Assembly: GCF_028885415.1 (NCBI RefSeq)
Contig: NZ_CP118527.1
Span: forward strand, 1,488,001-1,552,000
Source of the DNA: Streptomyces coeruleorubidus
Lineage (GTDB): Bacteria; Actinomycetota; Actinomycetes; Streptomycetales; Streptomycetaceae
Reading direction: 5' to 3'
Length of the DNA stretch: 64,000 nt
Made by a program: the position numbers and the translations under genes. The notes under the pieces are model-generated. The model had not been told where the DNA came from. It ran no database searches and saw nothing but the letters and a program-made list of their open reading frames with translations. Below, one piece after another: positions 44,104 through 53,546 of the stretch (positions within the stretch are counted from its first letter, which is position 1; every line of letters begins with the position of its first letter).

Positions 44104-45060
44104 ATGGGCCGCATGATCGCCCCCCACTCTTCCACCCCGGTCACCCCCGCCCGCACCGTGCGCAAGGCGGTCGTCCCGGCCGCCGGTCTCGGCACCCGCT
44201 TCCTGCCCGCCACGAAGGCGACGCCCAAGGAGATGCTGCCGGTCGTCGACAAGCCGGCCATCCAGTACGTCGTCGAGGAGGCGGCAGCGGCGGGTCTGGA
44301 CGACGTCCTGATGGTCACCGGCCGGCACAAGCGGGCCATCGAGGACCACTTCGACCACGCCTTCGAGCTGGAGCAGACCCTCGCGGCCAAGGGCGACACA
44401 GTGCGGCTGGACGCGGTGCGCGACCCGGCGCGGCTGGCGAGCATCCACCACATCCGGCAGGGGGAGCCGCTCGGCCTCGGCCACGCCGTGCTGTGCGCCC
44501 GCCGGCACGTCGGCGACCAGCCCTTCGCAGTCCTCCTCGGCGACGACCTGATCGACCCGCGCGAGAGCCTGCTCAGCCGGATGCTCGACGTCCGCGACCG
44601 CCGGCTCGGCAGCGTGGTCGCCCTGCTGGAGGTCCCACCGGAACAGATCCACCTCTACGGCTGCGCGGCCGTGGAGCCGACCGGCGAGGAGGACGTCGTC
44701 CGCGTCACCGGCCTGGTCGAGAAGCCGGGTCGGCGGGACGCGCCCAGCCGTTACGCGGTCATCGGGCGCTACGTCCTGGACCCGGCCGTCTTCGACGTCC
44801 TGGAGCGCACCCCGCCGGGCCGGGGCGGCGAGATCCAGCTGACCGACGCCCTCCAGGAACTGGCCTGGGGCGGCACGGTGCACGGAGTCGTCTTCAAGGG
44901 CCTGCGCTACGACACCGGCGACAAGGCCGACTACCTGCGCACGGTGGTCCGGTTGGCCTGCGACCGCCCCGACCTGGGGCCGGAGTTCGTGGCCTGGCTC
45001 AAGGAATTCGTCGCCGACCTCGACGGCGCACACCCCGCGCGGCGGGACGTCGCAGCCTGA
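44104..45060 (+). CDS. galU: UTP-glucose-1-phosphate uridylyltransferase
   Basis: The 318-residue nucleotidyltransferase makes UDP-glucose for glycans and cell-wall polymers. Landmarks are VVPAAGLGTRFLPATKATPKEMLPVVDKP, QGEPLGLGHAVL, AVLLGDDLID, VEKPG and KGLRYDTGDKADYL. ATG 44104 gives about 20 residues before the core, as usual; ATG 44113 is nearly equal, and ATG 43918 would add 62 residues. The leftward lectin gene is divergent. A terminator follows. Confidence 0.9.
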   Translation: MGRMIAPHSSTPVTPARTVRKAVVPAAGLGTRFLPATKATPKEMLPVVDKPAIQYVVEEAAAAGLDDVLMVTGRHKRAIEDHFDHAFELEQTLAAKGDTVRLDAVRDPARLASIHHIRQGEPLGLGHAVLCARRHVGDQPFAVLLGDDLIDPRESLLSRMLDVRDRRLGSVVALLEVPPEQIHLYGCAAVEPTGEEDVVRVTGLVEKPGRRDAPSRYAVIGRYVLDPAVFDVLERTPPGRGGEIQLTDALQELAWGGTVHGVVFKGLRYDTGDKADYLRTVVRLACDRPDLGPEFVAWLKEFVADLDGAHPARRDVAA

Positions 45061-45112
45061 CAGCGGGGACGTCGCAGCCGGGCAACGGGACATCACAGCC
45101 CGGCACGCGAGA

Positions 45113-45133
45113 GCCCCGGCACCCGGCCGGGGC
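45113..45133. terminator. Hairpin between galU and the thioesterase gene
   Basis: GCCCCGGC (45113-45120) and GCCGGGGC (45126-45133) form an 8-bp perfect stem with a 5-base loop, located between two converging genes, so it may serve both. Confidence 0.5.
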
Positions 45134-45135
45134 CC

Positions 45136-45167
45136 GCTCACACGACAGCCGGCTCACACGACAGCCG
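45136..45167. repeat. 16-bp tandem direct repeat
   Basis: GCTCACACGACAGCCG occurs twice in direct succession, just after the hairpin and before the end of the thioesterase gene. It looks like a recent local duplication. Confidence 0.7.
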
Positions 45168-45169
45168 GA

Positions 45170-45622
45170 TCAGCCGTTGGGACGCAGCGTCCACACGACA
45201 GTCATCTCGCCGGTCACCGCACCATCGGCCCGCTGGATGGCGATGGCCACCGGGAACTCCGGGCGCTCGCCCGCGTCCAGCTCCGCGACGACCTCGGCGG
45301 CCGGACGACCGAGGGTCGCGGTCGCGGTGACCGCGCCCATCGCCAGCTTCTTGTAGGAGATCTCGGCGCTGACGGCGAGCGGCACGGCGCGCGAGAGCTG
45401 GTCCCCGAACGCGGCCAGCACGATCGCCCCGCTCGCGGACTCGCCGAGCGTGAACATCGCCCCGGCGTGCGGCCCGCCCACGTGGTTGTGGTACTCGCCC
45501 TGGTCCGGCAGGGACACCACCGCCCGCTCCGGCGTCGTCTCGAGGAACTCGAGGTTGAGGGTCCGGGCCATGGGCACCGTGGCGGCGAGCATCTCGCCGA
45601 TGGACATCTGGTCTGCGCTCAT
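45170..45622 (-). CDS. PaaI/DUF4442-like hot-dog thioesterase
   Basis: The 150-residue protein fits a single hot-dog fold: RTLNLEFLETTPERAVVSLP, the helix HVGGPHAGAMFTLGESASGAIVLAAF, and the strands SYKKLAMGAVTATA and EFPVAIAIQRADG. Such proteins cleave acyl-CoA thioesters; the substrate is unknown. ATG 45622 is used. Confidence 0.82.
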   Translation of the reverse strand: MSADQMSIGEMLAATVPMARTLNLEFLETTPERAVVSLPDQGEYHNHVGGPHAGAMFTLGESASGAIVLAAFGDQLSRAVPLAVSAEISYKKLAMGAVTATATLGRPAAEVVAELDAGERPEFPVAIAIQRADGAVTGEMTVVWTLRPNG

Positions 45623-45786
45623 GGCCGCATGTTACTCACGAGTAGAGACGGCTGGCCAGGTCCGTGTGACGACCGCCGCACCGGTCCTCGGCCCAAGCGT
45701 CCGCGCCGCCCCGTTCGCGGGTTGCTACGTCTCCGTCCACGGGCAGTGACCGAATCGTGTCCGGAGCGCGGCTAGGGTGGCTGCCC

Positions 45787-46803
45787 ATGTGGCCAGGACA
45801 GCAGCCGCCCGGGGGCGAGCAGAACCCGCAGGCGAACAACCCGTATCAGCAGCCGGGGTACCAGCAGCCGAATCCGTATCAGCAGCCGGGCTATCAGCAG
45901 CAGCCCAACCCCTATGGGCAGCAGCCGCAATGGGGTGCCCCCGGGCCGGCCGGCGCGCCTCAGCCCCCGCAGGGCGGTGGCGGTGGCAACCGGACGAAGC
46001 TGGTCGCGATCATCGCCGCCACGGCGGTGGTCGTGGCGGCCGGTGTCACGGGGTTCCTGGTGCTGGGCGGCGACAAGGACGACACCGCGGACGGCGGCAA
46101 GGGCAAGAACGAGAAGAACGCGGCGCCGCCGAGCCCGTCCGCGAAGCCGAGCGAACCCACCACGGGCGGCGACAACCCCCGCGGCGGCGAGGAGGAGCAA
46201 CCCACGGTCAAGGGCTGGAAGGTCGTCATCAACCCCAAGTGGGGCACGGCCTTCGACGTCCCGGCGGACTGGGAGGTGGCGTCCCCGACGTCGTCCGTCT
46301 TCTTCGAGGACGAGAAGTCCGACGACGGCAAGCCGCTCATCCTCATGTCGGCGCCGGCGTTCTACAAGTCCGAGTGGTGCACGAGCGACGACGACAAGGA
46401 CGGCAGGACCGAGAGCGAGGCCCTGGCCGGGGCGGGCACCAAGGGTGCGGACGGCGCCAAGAACACGGACGAGGTCGCGCTCAACCAGGTGGCCTGGTGG
46501 GTGTTCGGCGGCTACACGCAGCCGGACAAGAAGAGCGTCAAGACCGACGACAAGGCCTTGCCCTACACCACCGCCGCGGGCGTGAAGGGCAGCGTCGCCT
46601 GGGCGTGGTCGGAGAACACGCCCGACAAGGGCAAGTGCGCGAGCGACGGCAAGGCGGTCACGTTCGGCTTCAAGAACTCGGCCGGCGACTTCGTCGCGTG
46701 GAGTTTCTTCGGGGCCAAGGGCGTCAAGGGCGAGGTGCCCAAGGAGACCATCATGAAGATCCTCAGCACGGTCCGGCTGCACGGGGAGCCGACCGGAGGC
46801 TGA
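45787..46803 (+). CDS. Gln/Pro-rich single-pass membrane protein
   Basis: The 338-residue protein opens with a low-complexity cytoplasmic region made of NPYQQPGYQQ-type repeats, then a transmembrane helix (LVAIIAATAVVVAAGVTGFLVLGG), a charged linker, and an extracytoplasmic domain (WGTAFDVPADWEV, WWVFGGYTQ, KETIMKILSTVRL). This layout is common among Streptomyces membrane proteins of unknown function. The domain resembles the PsbP/LpqN-like lipoprotein folds only loosely. ATG 45787 follows TAGGGTGG. Confidence 0.8.
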   Translation: MWPGQQPPGGEQNPQANNPYQQPGYQQPNPYQQPGYQQQPNPYGQQPQWGAPGPAGAPQPPQGGGGGNRTKLVAIIAATAVVVAAGVTGFLVLGGDKDDTADGGKGKNEKNAAPPSPSAKPSEPTTGGDNPRGGEEEQPTVKGWKVVINPKWGTAFDVPADWEVASPTSSVFFEDEKSDDGKPLILMSAPAFYKSEWCTSDDDKDGRTESEALAGAGTKGADGAKNTDEVALNQVAWWVFGGYTQPDKKSVKTDDKALPYTTAAGVKGSVAWAWSENTPDKGKCASDGKAVTFGFKNSAGDFVAWSFFGAKGVKGEVPKETIMKILSTVRLHGEPTGG

Positions 46804-46894
46804 CCCGGAAGCCGAACGGGCCCGCCCCGGCACGGGTCGGGCCCGGCTCAACGGAGCCCCGGGACAACGCGCAAAGTCGCCGCCGCCGGTGCGC

Positions 46895-47165
46895 TGCGGT
46901 TTTCTCGACGTCGGCCACATCCCGCCGCGCGCACCGGGCGGCGGTCTGCTCGTCGCCCGCGACCACCTCGGCGGCGCGGGCCGTGGGGCCTGGCCCTCGG
47001 CGCGTTCGAGGCGGGCACCGTCGCCGGGGGCCGTGCTGATGACCCGCTGGAAACCCCGCCGCCGGCTCCTCGCCGCGCACGGTCGAGGTGTTCGGCGTGT
47101 CCTGGATGACGGCCCTGCACCAAGAGATCCCCGAGGACAAGCTCTCCGACGTCTGGCCCAGGGCG
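46895..47165 (+). pseudogene. Decayed MFS transporter fragment
   Basis: Pieces of one major-facilitator family appear in order but in different frames: LLVARDHLGGAG, then WGLALGAFEAGTVAGG, then LMTRWKPRRRLLAA, then VEVFGVSWMTALHQEIPEDKLS. In intact relatives these segments are separated by one or two more helices and followed by three. Here they are compressed into 270 bases with at least two frame changes and a deletion. The rest of the gap 46804-47179 holds nothing else recognised. Confidence 0.65.
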
Positions 47166-47179
47166 GCACCGAGCACGCG

Positions 47180-48025
47180 TCAGCCGATACCGAACGCCCC
47201 GTCGGGGGGCTCGGGTGACGGCACGGCGTCCTCGTCCCGCACCGCACGCGCGTCCCCGATGAACTCCCGCAGGGCGGCGCCGTGTTGGACCCGGGCCGGA
47301 AAGGCGTCGGCGGCCATGAGCCGGGCCAGGGCGGCGACGTCCACAGGCTCGTGCCCGGCCACGAGCACCGCGTTCCCGAACCGCCGCCCACGCAGCACAC
47401 CCGGCTCGGCGATCAGCACGAGCTCCTCGAAGGCGGTGGCCAGGGTGGCGAGTTGCGACCGCAGGAAGTCGAACGGCGCCGCATCGGGGAGATTGGCGAG
47501 GTAGACCCCACTGCCCCGCAGGACCCGCGCGGCCTCCCGCACATAGGCGACGGACGTGAGGTGCGCCGGAACCCGCGATCCGCCGAACACATCGGCGACG
47601 ATCACGTCGGCCGAGCCCCCGGCCGCGCTCTCCAGCCACCCCCGCGCGTCCGCCGCGTGCAGCGCGACCCGGGCGCCCTCGGGCAACGGCAGATACTCGG
47701 CCACCAGCTCCAGCAGCCCCCGATCGGCCTCGACGACGTCCTGGCGGGACCCCGGCCGGGTCACGGCCACGTACCGCGGCAGCGTGAGCGCGCCGCCACC
47801 GAGGTGCAGCACGTCCAGGGCACGCCCCGGCTCCGCGACCACGTCCAGCGCGTGCCCGAGCCGGCGCGCGTACTCGAACTCCAGATGCGTCGGCTCATCC
47901 AGATCCACATACGACTGCGGCGCCCCGTCGACGGTCAGCAGCCAGGCCCGTTCCCGGTCGACGTCGGGCATCAGCTTGGCGAACCCGTGATCGACGGACC
48001 GGGCAACGGGAATGGAGTCCTTCAC
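47180..48025 (-). CDS. Spermidine-synthase-like methyltransferase-fold protein
   Basis: The 281-residue protein has the spermidine synthase-like fold: a short N-terminal beta part (VDLDEPTHLEFEYARRLG), then a Rossmann core VLHLGGGALTLPRYVA, VVEADRGLLEL and DVIVADVFGG. The acidic residues for decarboxylated SAM and putrescine are not fully conserved, so it may be a related aminopropyl- or methyltransferase. GTG 48025 lies 43 bases after the EF-Tu stop on the same strand, so the genes may be cotranscribed. Confidence 0.8.
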   Translation of the reverse strand: MKDSIPVARSVDHGFAKLMPDVDRERAWLLTVDGAPQSYVDLDEPTHLEFEYARRLGHALDVVAEPGRALDVLHLGGGALTLPRYVAVTRPGSRQDVVEADRGLLELVAEYLPLPEGARVALHAADARGWLESAAGGSADVIVADVFGGSRVPAHLTSVAYVREAARVLRGSGVYLANLPDAAPFDFLRSQLATLATAFEELVLIAEPGVLRGRRFGNAVLVAGHEPVDVAALARLMAADAFPARVQHGAALREFIGDARAVRDEDAVPSPEPPDGAFGIG

Positions 48026-48068
48026 CTCTCCATTGTGCGTGGGGGCGACGCAGAGTCCCCCCACAGCC

Positions 48069-49238
48069 TCACCCCACCACGGTCACGGTCCCGGCCCCCA
48101 CCGTCCGCCCGCCCTCACGAATGGCGAACCCGAGCCCCGGCTCCAACGGCACCTCCCGACCCAGCTCCACAGTCATGACCACCGTGTCCCCGGGCCGTGC
48201 CACAGCCACCTCACCGAGGTCGACGTCCCCCACCACGTCCGCCGTACGGATGTAGAACTGCGGCCGATACCCGCTGGAGACAGCCGTCGTACGCCCGCCC
48301 TCACGCGCGGACAGCACGTACACCCGCGCCGTGAAGCGACGACTCGGCACCACACTCCCCGGCGCAGCCACCACATGCCCCCGCCGGACGGCGTCCCGTG
48401 GAACCCCCCGCAGCAGCAGCGCCACGTTGTCCCCGGCCTGGGCCTCCTCCATCGGCTTGCCGAAGGTCTCCAGCCCCGTGACCACCGTCTCGACAAGAGC
48501 CCCGAGCACCTCGACCTTGTCCCCGACCCGCACCACGCCCCGCTCCACCGCACCGGTCACCACGGTCCCCCGCCCGGTGATGGTCAGCACGTTCTCCACG
48601 GACAGCAGGAACGGCGCGTCCAGATACCGCTCCGGCATCGGCACATACGTGTCCACGGCGTCGAGCAGCGCCTCGATGGACGCCGTCCAGCGCGGGTCCC
48701 CCTCCAGCGCCTTCAGCCCCGAGACCCGTACGACGGGTACGGAGTCACCGCCGTAGCCGTGCGCGGTGAGCAGGTCGCGCACCTCCAGCTCGACCAGGTC
48801 GGTCAACTCCTCGTCGCCCGCGTCGGCCTTGTTGAGGGCGACCACGATGTGGTCGACGCCCACCTGCCGGGCGAGCAGCACGTGTTCGGCGGTCTGCGGC
48901 ATGATCCCGTCGAGCGCGGAGACGACGAGGATCGCCCCGTCGAGCTGCGCGGCGCCGGTGACCATGTTCTTGACGTAGTCGGCATGGCCCGGCATGTCGA
49001 CGTGCGCGTAGTGCCGCGTGTCGGTCTCGTACTCGACGTGCGCGATGTTGATGGTGATGCCGCGCGCCGCCTCCTCGGGCGCCCGGTCGATCCGGTCGAA
49101 CGGCACGAAGGTGCCGGTGCCGCGCTCGGCGAGGACCTTGGTGATGGCGGCCGTCAGGGTGGTCTTGCCGTGGTCGACATGACCCATCGTGCCGATGTTG
49201 AGGTGCGGTTTCGTGCGGACGTAGGCCGTCTTGGACAT
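48069..49238 (-). CDS. tuf3: Divergent elongation factor Tu (tuf3-type)
   Basis: The 389-residue GTPase has the EF-Tu G motifs [21 protein letters not shown] (usually DCPGHADY), NKAD and the domain 2/3 sequence through [12 protein letters not shown]. It differs from a main EF-Tu at many normally fixed places ([21 protein letters not shown] for the effector region) and no ribosomal-protein or fusA gene adjoins, so it is a second copy of the kind called tuf3 in Streptomyces. Such copies have been linked to stress or antibiotic tolerance. ATG 49238 is the start. It is followed by the spermidine-synthase-like gene. Confidence 0.88.
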   Translation of the reverse strand: MSKTAYVRTKPHLNIGTMGHVDHGKTTLTAAITKVLAERGTGTFVPFDRIDRAPEEAARGITINIAHVEYETDTRHYAHVDMPGHADYVKNMVTGAAQLDGAILVVSALDGIMPQTAEHVLLARQVGVDHIVVALNKADAGDEELTDLVELEVRDLLTAHGYGGDSVPVVRVSGLKALEGDPRWTASIEALLDAVDTYVPMPERYLDAPFLLSVENVLTITGRGTVVTGAVERGVVRVGDKVEVLGALVETVVTGLETFGKPMEEAQAGDNVALLLRGVPRDAVRRGHVVAAPGSVVPSRRFTARVYVLSAREGGRTTAVSSGYRPQFYIRTADVVGDVDLGEVAVARPGDTVVMTVELGREVPLEPGLGFAIREGGRTVGAGTVTVVG

Positions 49239-49593
49239 GGCTGTACCTCGAAGCGTCTCGTCATGAAGTGGGACCCCGAGGACCTGCCCGACCCTCCCCT
49301 TGCGGGGCCGCCGGACGAACCGGAGAGGGTCAGCTTCGGGCGCCGTCGGCAACGGCCGTGAGAACGGCGACGGCAGCCTTCGGGGCATCCGTGACCACGG
49401 ATGCTGCGAGGGTGAAGGCGTGCCGGAACATGAGACAGATCATTGCCGACGCTTTACCGCACGTCGAATGGTTTTCGGGCCCGCTCCGTGAGCCCGCCCG
49501 TGGATCCGCGCAGAGGGTTGCGCCCGGGCACCTGTGACGCTCGTGAGACGAACCATACGGCGATCACACACATTTGTCGGTTAGTGTCACCGG
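49239..49593. other. Divergent intergenic region of tuf3 and the VTT gene
   Basis: These 355 bases contain no recognised gene. A 32-codon open frame starts at ATG 49264 on the plus strand, but nothing supports it. The right end is AT-richer (CACACATTTGTCGGTTAGTGTC just before ATG 49594) and probably holds the rightward promoter. A CCCC-TTGC-GGGG hairpin lies near 49297 in the tuf3 leader. Confidence 0.4.
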
Positions 49594-50385
49594 ATGCTCG
49601 ATGCCACCACCCGCTCTGGGGGCACCGCCACGGCCTCTCCCCGGGCCACCTCCACGGAGCTCGCCGTCGCCGCTTCCCCGGCAACGACCGCCCTGCCCGA
49701 CGTATCAACCGGTTTCGCCGCCCGCTGCACGAGAGTTCTGCTCTCTCCGTGGTCTCGGCTTTCCCTGCTCGTCGCCCTGCTCGCCGCGGGCGCGTGCGGG
49801 GTGCTGCTGTTCGAGCCGCAGCGGCTGCTGACGCAGGGCTGGCCGCCACAGCTCGGCGGAGCCATGGCGGCGCTGGTGTTCGCGGTCGCGTACGGCGTGT
49901 GCACCGTGGCGTTCGTGCCGAGGCCGCTGCTGAACCTCGCGGCGGGGGCGCTGTTCGGTTCGCAGCTGGGCATCGGCGTGGCGCTGGCGGGCACGGTGCT
50001 CGGTGCCGGGATCGCCTTCTGCCTGGGCCGGGCGCTGGGCCAGGACGCCCTGCGGCCGCTGCTGCGCGGGCGCTGGCTGAAGGCCGCGGACGGCCAGCTC
50101 AGCCGGCACGGCTTCCGCTCGATGCTGGCGGTGCGGCTCTTCCCAGGTGTGCCGTTCTGGGCCGCGAACTACTGCGCCTCCTTCTCCCGCATGGGCCTGC
50201 TGCCGTTCCTGCTGGCCACGGGCCTCGGCTCGATCCCGAACACCGCCGCGTACGTCGTCGCCGGCGCCCGCGCCTCCGCCCCGACGTCCCCCGCCTTCCT
50301 GATCGCCCTGGCCTGCATCGCCCTGCCCGCGCTGGCGGGCGTGGTACTGGCCTGGCGCAAGCGGCACAGCCTGCGCCGGCTCTGA
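49594..50385 (+). CDS. TVP38/TMEM64 (VTT) family membrane protein
   Basis: The 263-residue protein has a 45-residue Ser/Thr/Ala-rich head, then hydrophobic helices around the VTT core: FVPRPLLNLAAGALFGSQLGIGVALAGTVLGAGIAFCLGRALG and RLFPGVPFWAANYCASFSRM. The family is related to DedA and scramblase-like proteins. The specific role is unknown. ATG 49594 follows a short AT-rich promoter-like stretch. Confidence 0.85.
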   Translation: MLDATTRSGGTATASPRATSTELAVAASPATTALPDVSTGFAARCTRVLLSPWSRLSLLVALLAAGACGVLLFEPQRLLTQGWPPQLGGAMAALVFAVAYGVCTVAFVPRPLLNLAAGALFGSQLGIGVALAGTVLGAGIAFCLGRALGQDALRPLLRGRWLKAADGQLSRHGFRSMLAVRLFPGVPFWAANYCASFSRMGLLPFLLATGLGSIPNTAAYVVAGARASAPTSPAFLIALACIALPALAGVVLAWRKRHSLRRL

Positions 50386-50424
50386 CGAACCGTTACACCC
50401 GCCCGAACCGTTACACCCGCCGGC

Positions 50425-51594
50425 TCACACCCGTTCCAGCACCATGGCGTTGGCGAGCCCGCCCGCCTCGCACATGGTCTGGAGCGCGTACCGGGCGCCC
50501 CGCTCCCGCATCGCGTGCACCAGCGTCGTCGTCAGCCGGGTGCCGCTGGCGCCGAGCGGATGGCCGAGCGCGATGGCGCCGCCGTGCACGTTGACCCGCT
50601 CCAGGTCGGCGCCCGTCTCCTGCTGCCAGGCCAGTACGACACTGGCGAACGCCTCGTTGACCTCGAACAGGTCGATGTCGTCGAGGGTCAGCGACGCCCT
50701 GCGCAGCACCTTCTCGGTCGCCGGGACGACACCCGTGAGCATCAGCAGCGGGTCGGAGCCGGTGACGGCGAAGCTGTGCAGCCGGGCGAGCGGGCGCAGG
50801 CCGAGACGGGCCGCCGTCTCGCTCGAGGTGATGAGCACCGCCGAGGCGCCGTCGTTGATGGGGCTGGCGTTGCCCGCCGTGACGTTCCACTCGATCTGCG
50901 GGAAGCGCTCGGCGAAACCAGGGTCGTAGTAGGCGGACCTGAGGCCGGCGAGGGTCTCGGTGGTGCTGCCGGGCCGTACGCACTCGTCGCGCGTGACGCC
51001 CTCCAGGGGCGCGACCTCGGCGTCGAAGAGCCCGCTGTCCCAGGCCGCCGCGGCCTTCCGGTGCGAGGAGACGGCGAAGTCGTCCATCTGCTCGCGGCCG
51101 ATCGACCACTTGGCGGAGATGAGCTCGGCGCTGATGCCCTGCGGGACGAGCCCCTCGGGGTAGCGCTCGGCGATCCCGGGGCCGAAGGGGTCCTTGCCCT
51201 CGGGCACGTTCGACCACATCGGCACCCGGCTCATCGACTCGACGCCGCAGGCCACGACGAGGTCGTACGCGCCCGAGAGGACGCCCTGCGCCGCGAAGTG
51301 CACGGCCTGCTGGGAGGAGCCGCACTGGCGGTCCACGGTGGTCGCGGGCACCGACTCCGGGAAGCCCGCGGACAGGGCGGCGTAGCGGGTGGTGTTCATG
51401 GCCTGCTCGCCGACCTGGTCGACGGTGCCGCCGATGACGTCGTCGATCAGCGCCGCGTCGACGCCGGAGCGTTCGACGAGGGTGCGCAGGGTGTGGGCGA
51501 GGAGCTCGACCGGGTGGACGTGCGCGAGGGCGCCGTTCGGCTTGCCCTTGCCGATCGGGGTGCGTACGGCTTCGACGATGACTGCGTCACGCAT
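50425..51594 (-). CDS. Thiolase family acetyl-CoA acyltransferase
   Basis: The 389-residue thiolase has the acyl-accepting Cys in DRQCGSSQQAVHFAAQ, NASPINDGASAVLI, the His motif VNEAFASV and GGAIALGHPLGASGTR, and ends in TMCEAGGLANA, where the second catalytic Cys (usually CIGGG) sits. It would shorten 3-ketoacyl-CoA or condense acyl-CoAs. ATG 51594 begins MRDAVIVEAVRTPIGKG. It is divergent from an HxlR regulator, probably its repressor. Confidence 0.9.
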   Translation of the reverse strand: MRDAVIVEAVRTPIGKGKPNGALAHVHPVELLAHTLRTLVERSGVDAALIDDVIGGTVDQVGEQAMNTTRYAALSAGFPESVPATTVDRQCGSSQQAVHFAAQGVLSGAYDLVVACGVESMSRVPMWSNVPEGKDPFGPGIAERYPEGLVPQGISAELISAKWSIGREQMDDFAVSSHRKAAAAWDSGLFDAEVAPLEGVTRDECVRPGSTTETLAGLRSAYYDPGFAERFPQIEWNVTAGNASPINDGASAVLITSSETAARLGLRPLARLHSFAVTGSDPLLMLTGVVPATEKVLRRASLTLDDIDLFEVNEAFASVVLAWQQETGADLERVNVHGGAIALGHPLGASGTRLTTTLVHAMRERGARYALQTMCEAGGLANAMVLERV

Positions 51595-51610
51595 GGTGCG
51601 GGCCTCCACG

Positions 51611-51671
51611 ACTTACCGGTGAGTAGGAAATCCGAACTCACCGTAGCCTGATGGGTTGGAAAATCCAACCC
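51611..51671. promoter_or_regulatory. HxlR operator candidates
   Basis: Between the divergent thiolase and HxlR genes lies the perfect inverted repeat GGGTTGGA-AAA-TCCAACCC (51653-51671). A second near-palindrome, ACTTACCGGTGAGT (51611-51624, one mismatched pair), is next to the thiolase start. Both fit binding by a dimeric winged-helix protein. Confidence 0.6.
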
Positions 51672-51688
51672 TCTCCTAGACTGCGCTC

Positions 51689-52159
51689 ATGGCCGCCAGC
51701 AAAGACCCGCGCCCCTGCTCCATCGCCGACACCCTGGCTCTCGTCGGCGAGAAGTACTCCCTGCTCGTGCTGCGGGAGGTGTGCCTCGGCAACGGCCGGT
51801 TCGACCAGTTGGTGCGCAACATCGGCGCACCGCGCGACATCCTCGCCGCACGGCTGCGCCGGCTCGTCGACGCCGGGATCCTGGTCAAGGAGCCCTACAG
51901 CGAGCGCCCGCAGCGCTTCGAGTACCGGCCCACCCGGGCCGGGCTGGAGCTGGAGCCGGTGCTGATGACCCTCATGGCCTGGGGCGACCGCCATCTGCGG
52001 ACGGACGGCGACCGTCCGATGGTCGTCGAGCACTCCTGCGGCCGGGCCCTCGACCCGGTCGTCACCTGCCGGACCTGCGGCGACGAGGTGCGCCACGAGG
52101 ACCTGACGGCCCGCCCCCAGGCACCCGGCTGGACGGTGACCGGACCGACGGCGGCCTGA
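51689..52159 (+). CDS. HxlR-family transcriptional regulator
   Basis: The 156-residue winged-helix protein begins with the family N-terminal Cys region (PCSIADTLALVGEKYSLLVLREV), then RFDQLVRNIGAPRDILAARLRRLVDAGIL and the wing RFEYRPTRAG. A C-terminal CRTCG pair may bind a metal. HxlR proteins react to aldehydes, oxidants or other small molecules through the N-terminal Cys. It probably controls the divergent thiolase. Confidence 0.88.
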   Translation: MAASKDPRPCSIADTLALVGEKYSLLVLREVCLGNGRFDQLVRNIGAPRDILAARLRRLVDAGILVKEPYSERPQRFEYRPTRAGLELEPVLMTLMAWGDRHLRTDGDRPMVVEHSCGRALDPVVTCRTCGDEVRHEDLTARPQAPGWTVTGPTAA

Positions 52160-52321
52160 TCCCGCCCTTGCTGCGGGGCACCTGCCAAACCCCTGTGTCC
52201 GAGCGGCCATCCGGGGACGCTACGCTTCCCCCTCGGCACACCTGATCCCCCGGTCCTCGCACCCGGCGGCCCGGTGTGCCCGTCGTCCGTTCCACGATCG
52301 GCACTTGGACTCCGCTACCTC

Positions 52322-53197
52322 ATGTCTTGGTTCGAATCACTCATCCTCGGACTCGTCCAGGGGCTGACCGAGTTCCTCCCCGTCTCCTCCAGCGCGCACC
52401 TGCGGCTGACGGCGGCCTTCTCGGGCTGGGAGGACCCGGGCGCGGCCTTCACGGCGATCACCCAGATCGGCACCGAGGCCGCCGTGTTGATCTACTTCCG
52501 CAAGGACATCGGGCGGATCATCTCGGCGTGGACGCGCTCGCTGACGAACAAGGCGCTGCGCAGCGACCCGGACGCACGGATGGGCTGGCTGGTCATCGTC
52601 GGCTCGATCCCGATCGGTGTGCTCGGCGTGACGCTGAAGGACCAGATCGAGGGGCCGTTCCGGGACCTGCGGATCACCGCGACGATGCTGATCGGCATGG
52701 GCATCGTCCTGGGCGTCGCCGACCGGCTCGCGGCACGGGACGAGAGCGGCGGCCGGCACCGCGCGCCCAAGCAGCGCAAGGCCCTGGAGGACCTGGGCGT
52801 ACGGGACGGACTGATCTACGGCGTCTGCCAGGCCATGGCGCTCATCCCGGGCGTCTCCCGCTCCGGCGCCACCATCAGCGGCGGCCTGTTCATGGGCTAC
52901 AAGCGCGAGGCAGCGGCCCGCTACTCGTTCCTGCTCGCGATCCCCGCGGTGCTCGCATCCGGCCTGTTCGAGCTCAAGGACGCGACGGAGAACGGTCATG
53001 TCTCGTGGGGGCCGACGATCTTCGCGACGGTCATCGCCTTCGCGGTCGGCTACGCGGTGATCGCGTGGTTCATGAAGTTCATCTCGACCAAGAGCTTCAT
53101 GCCGTTCGTCTACTACCGGATCGCACTCGGCATCGTCATCATCGCCCTGGTGACGATGGGTGTGCTGAGCCCGCACGCGGCCGAGTCGGCGGGCTGA
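52322..53197 (+). CDS. uppP: Undecaprenyl-diphosphatase
   Basis: The 291-residue membrane enzyme recycles the undecaprenyl carrier of cell-wall synthesis and can give bacitracin tolerance. Motifs are [17 protein letters not shown] (with the catalytic Glu and Ser), and [17 protein letters not shown]. The hydrophobic helices and length match the BacA family. ATG 52322 is the start; a 162-base gap separates it from the HxlR gene. Confidence 0.93.
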   Translation: MSWFESLILGLVQGLTEFLPVSSSAHLRLTAAFSGWEDPGAAFTAITQIGTEAAVLIYFRKDIGRIISAWTRSLTNKALRSDPDARMGWLVIVGSIPIGVLGVTLKDQIEGPFRDLRITATMLIGMGIVLGVADRLAARDESGGRHRAPKQRKALEDLGVRDGLIYGVCQAMALIPGVSRSGATISGGLFMGYKREAAARYSFLLAIPAVLASGLFELKDATENGHVSWGPTIFATVIAFAVGYAVIAWFMKFISTKSFMPFVYYRIALGIVIIALVTMGVLSPHAAESAG

Positions 53198-53294
53198 CCC
53201 GACGGCTTGTGATCCGCGTCTCGTGACCAACCGCATAGGGCCGGGGTAGCCGTCCGGTAGCGGGCTGTCAGTGGCTGCCCCTAGGCTTGTCCGC

Positions 53295-53474
53295 ATGTCC
53301 CCCGATTTCTTGACCCCTGGTTCCGTGCGGTCCGCCGCCGAGGTCAACGAGGAGATCCGTGCGCTGTGGCGGCGCACCGGCGGCACCCTGTCGGCCGAGG
53401 AGCGCGCGGAGTACGAGCTGCTGGTCGTCGAGTGGGCGGCCGCGATGCGCAGCGCCGTCGTCAAGGCGGCCTGA
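53295..53474 (+). CDS. Small conserved-looking hypothetical protein
   Basis: The 59-residue helical, acidic protein (MSPDFLTPGS, VNEEIRALWRRTGGTLSAEERAEYELLVVEW) is typical in composition of small Streptomyces proteins. No domain was recognised. It sits between uppP and a SnoaL-like gene on the same strand. Confidence 0.6.
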   Translation: MSPDFLTPGSVRSAAEVNEEIRALWRRTGGTLSAEERAEYELLVVEWAAAMRSAVVKAA

Positions 53475-53546
53475 CCCGACAGGCTTGGCCCCGGCGGCAC
53501 TCCCCGCCACCGAATATCACGCACACCCCTTGGCTGCGCACCTCTA

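Noticed and set aside
49264..49362. 32-codon open frame in the tuf3 leader
   Set aside because: No ribosome site or known relative; Pro/Glu-rich and overlapping a probable leader.
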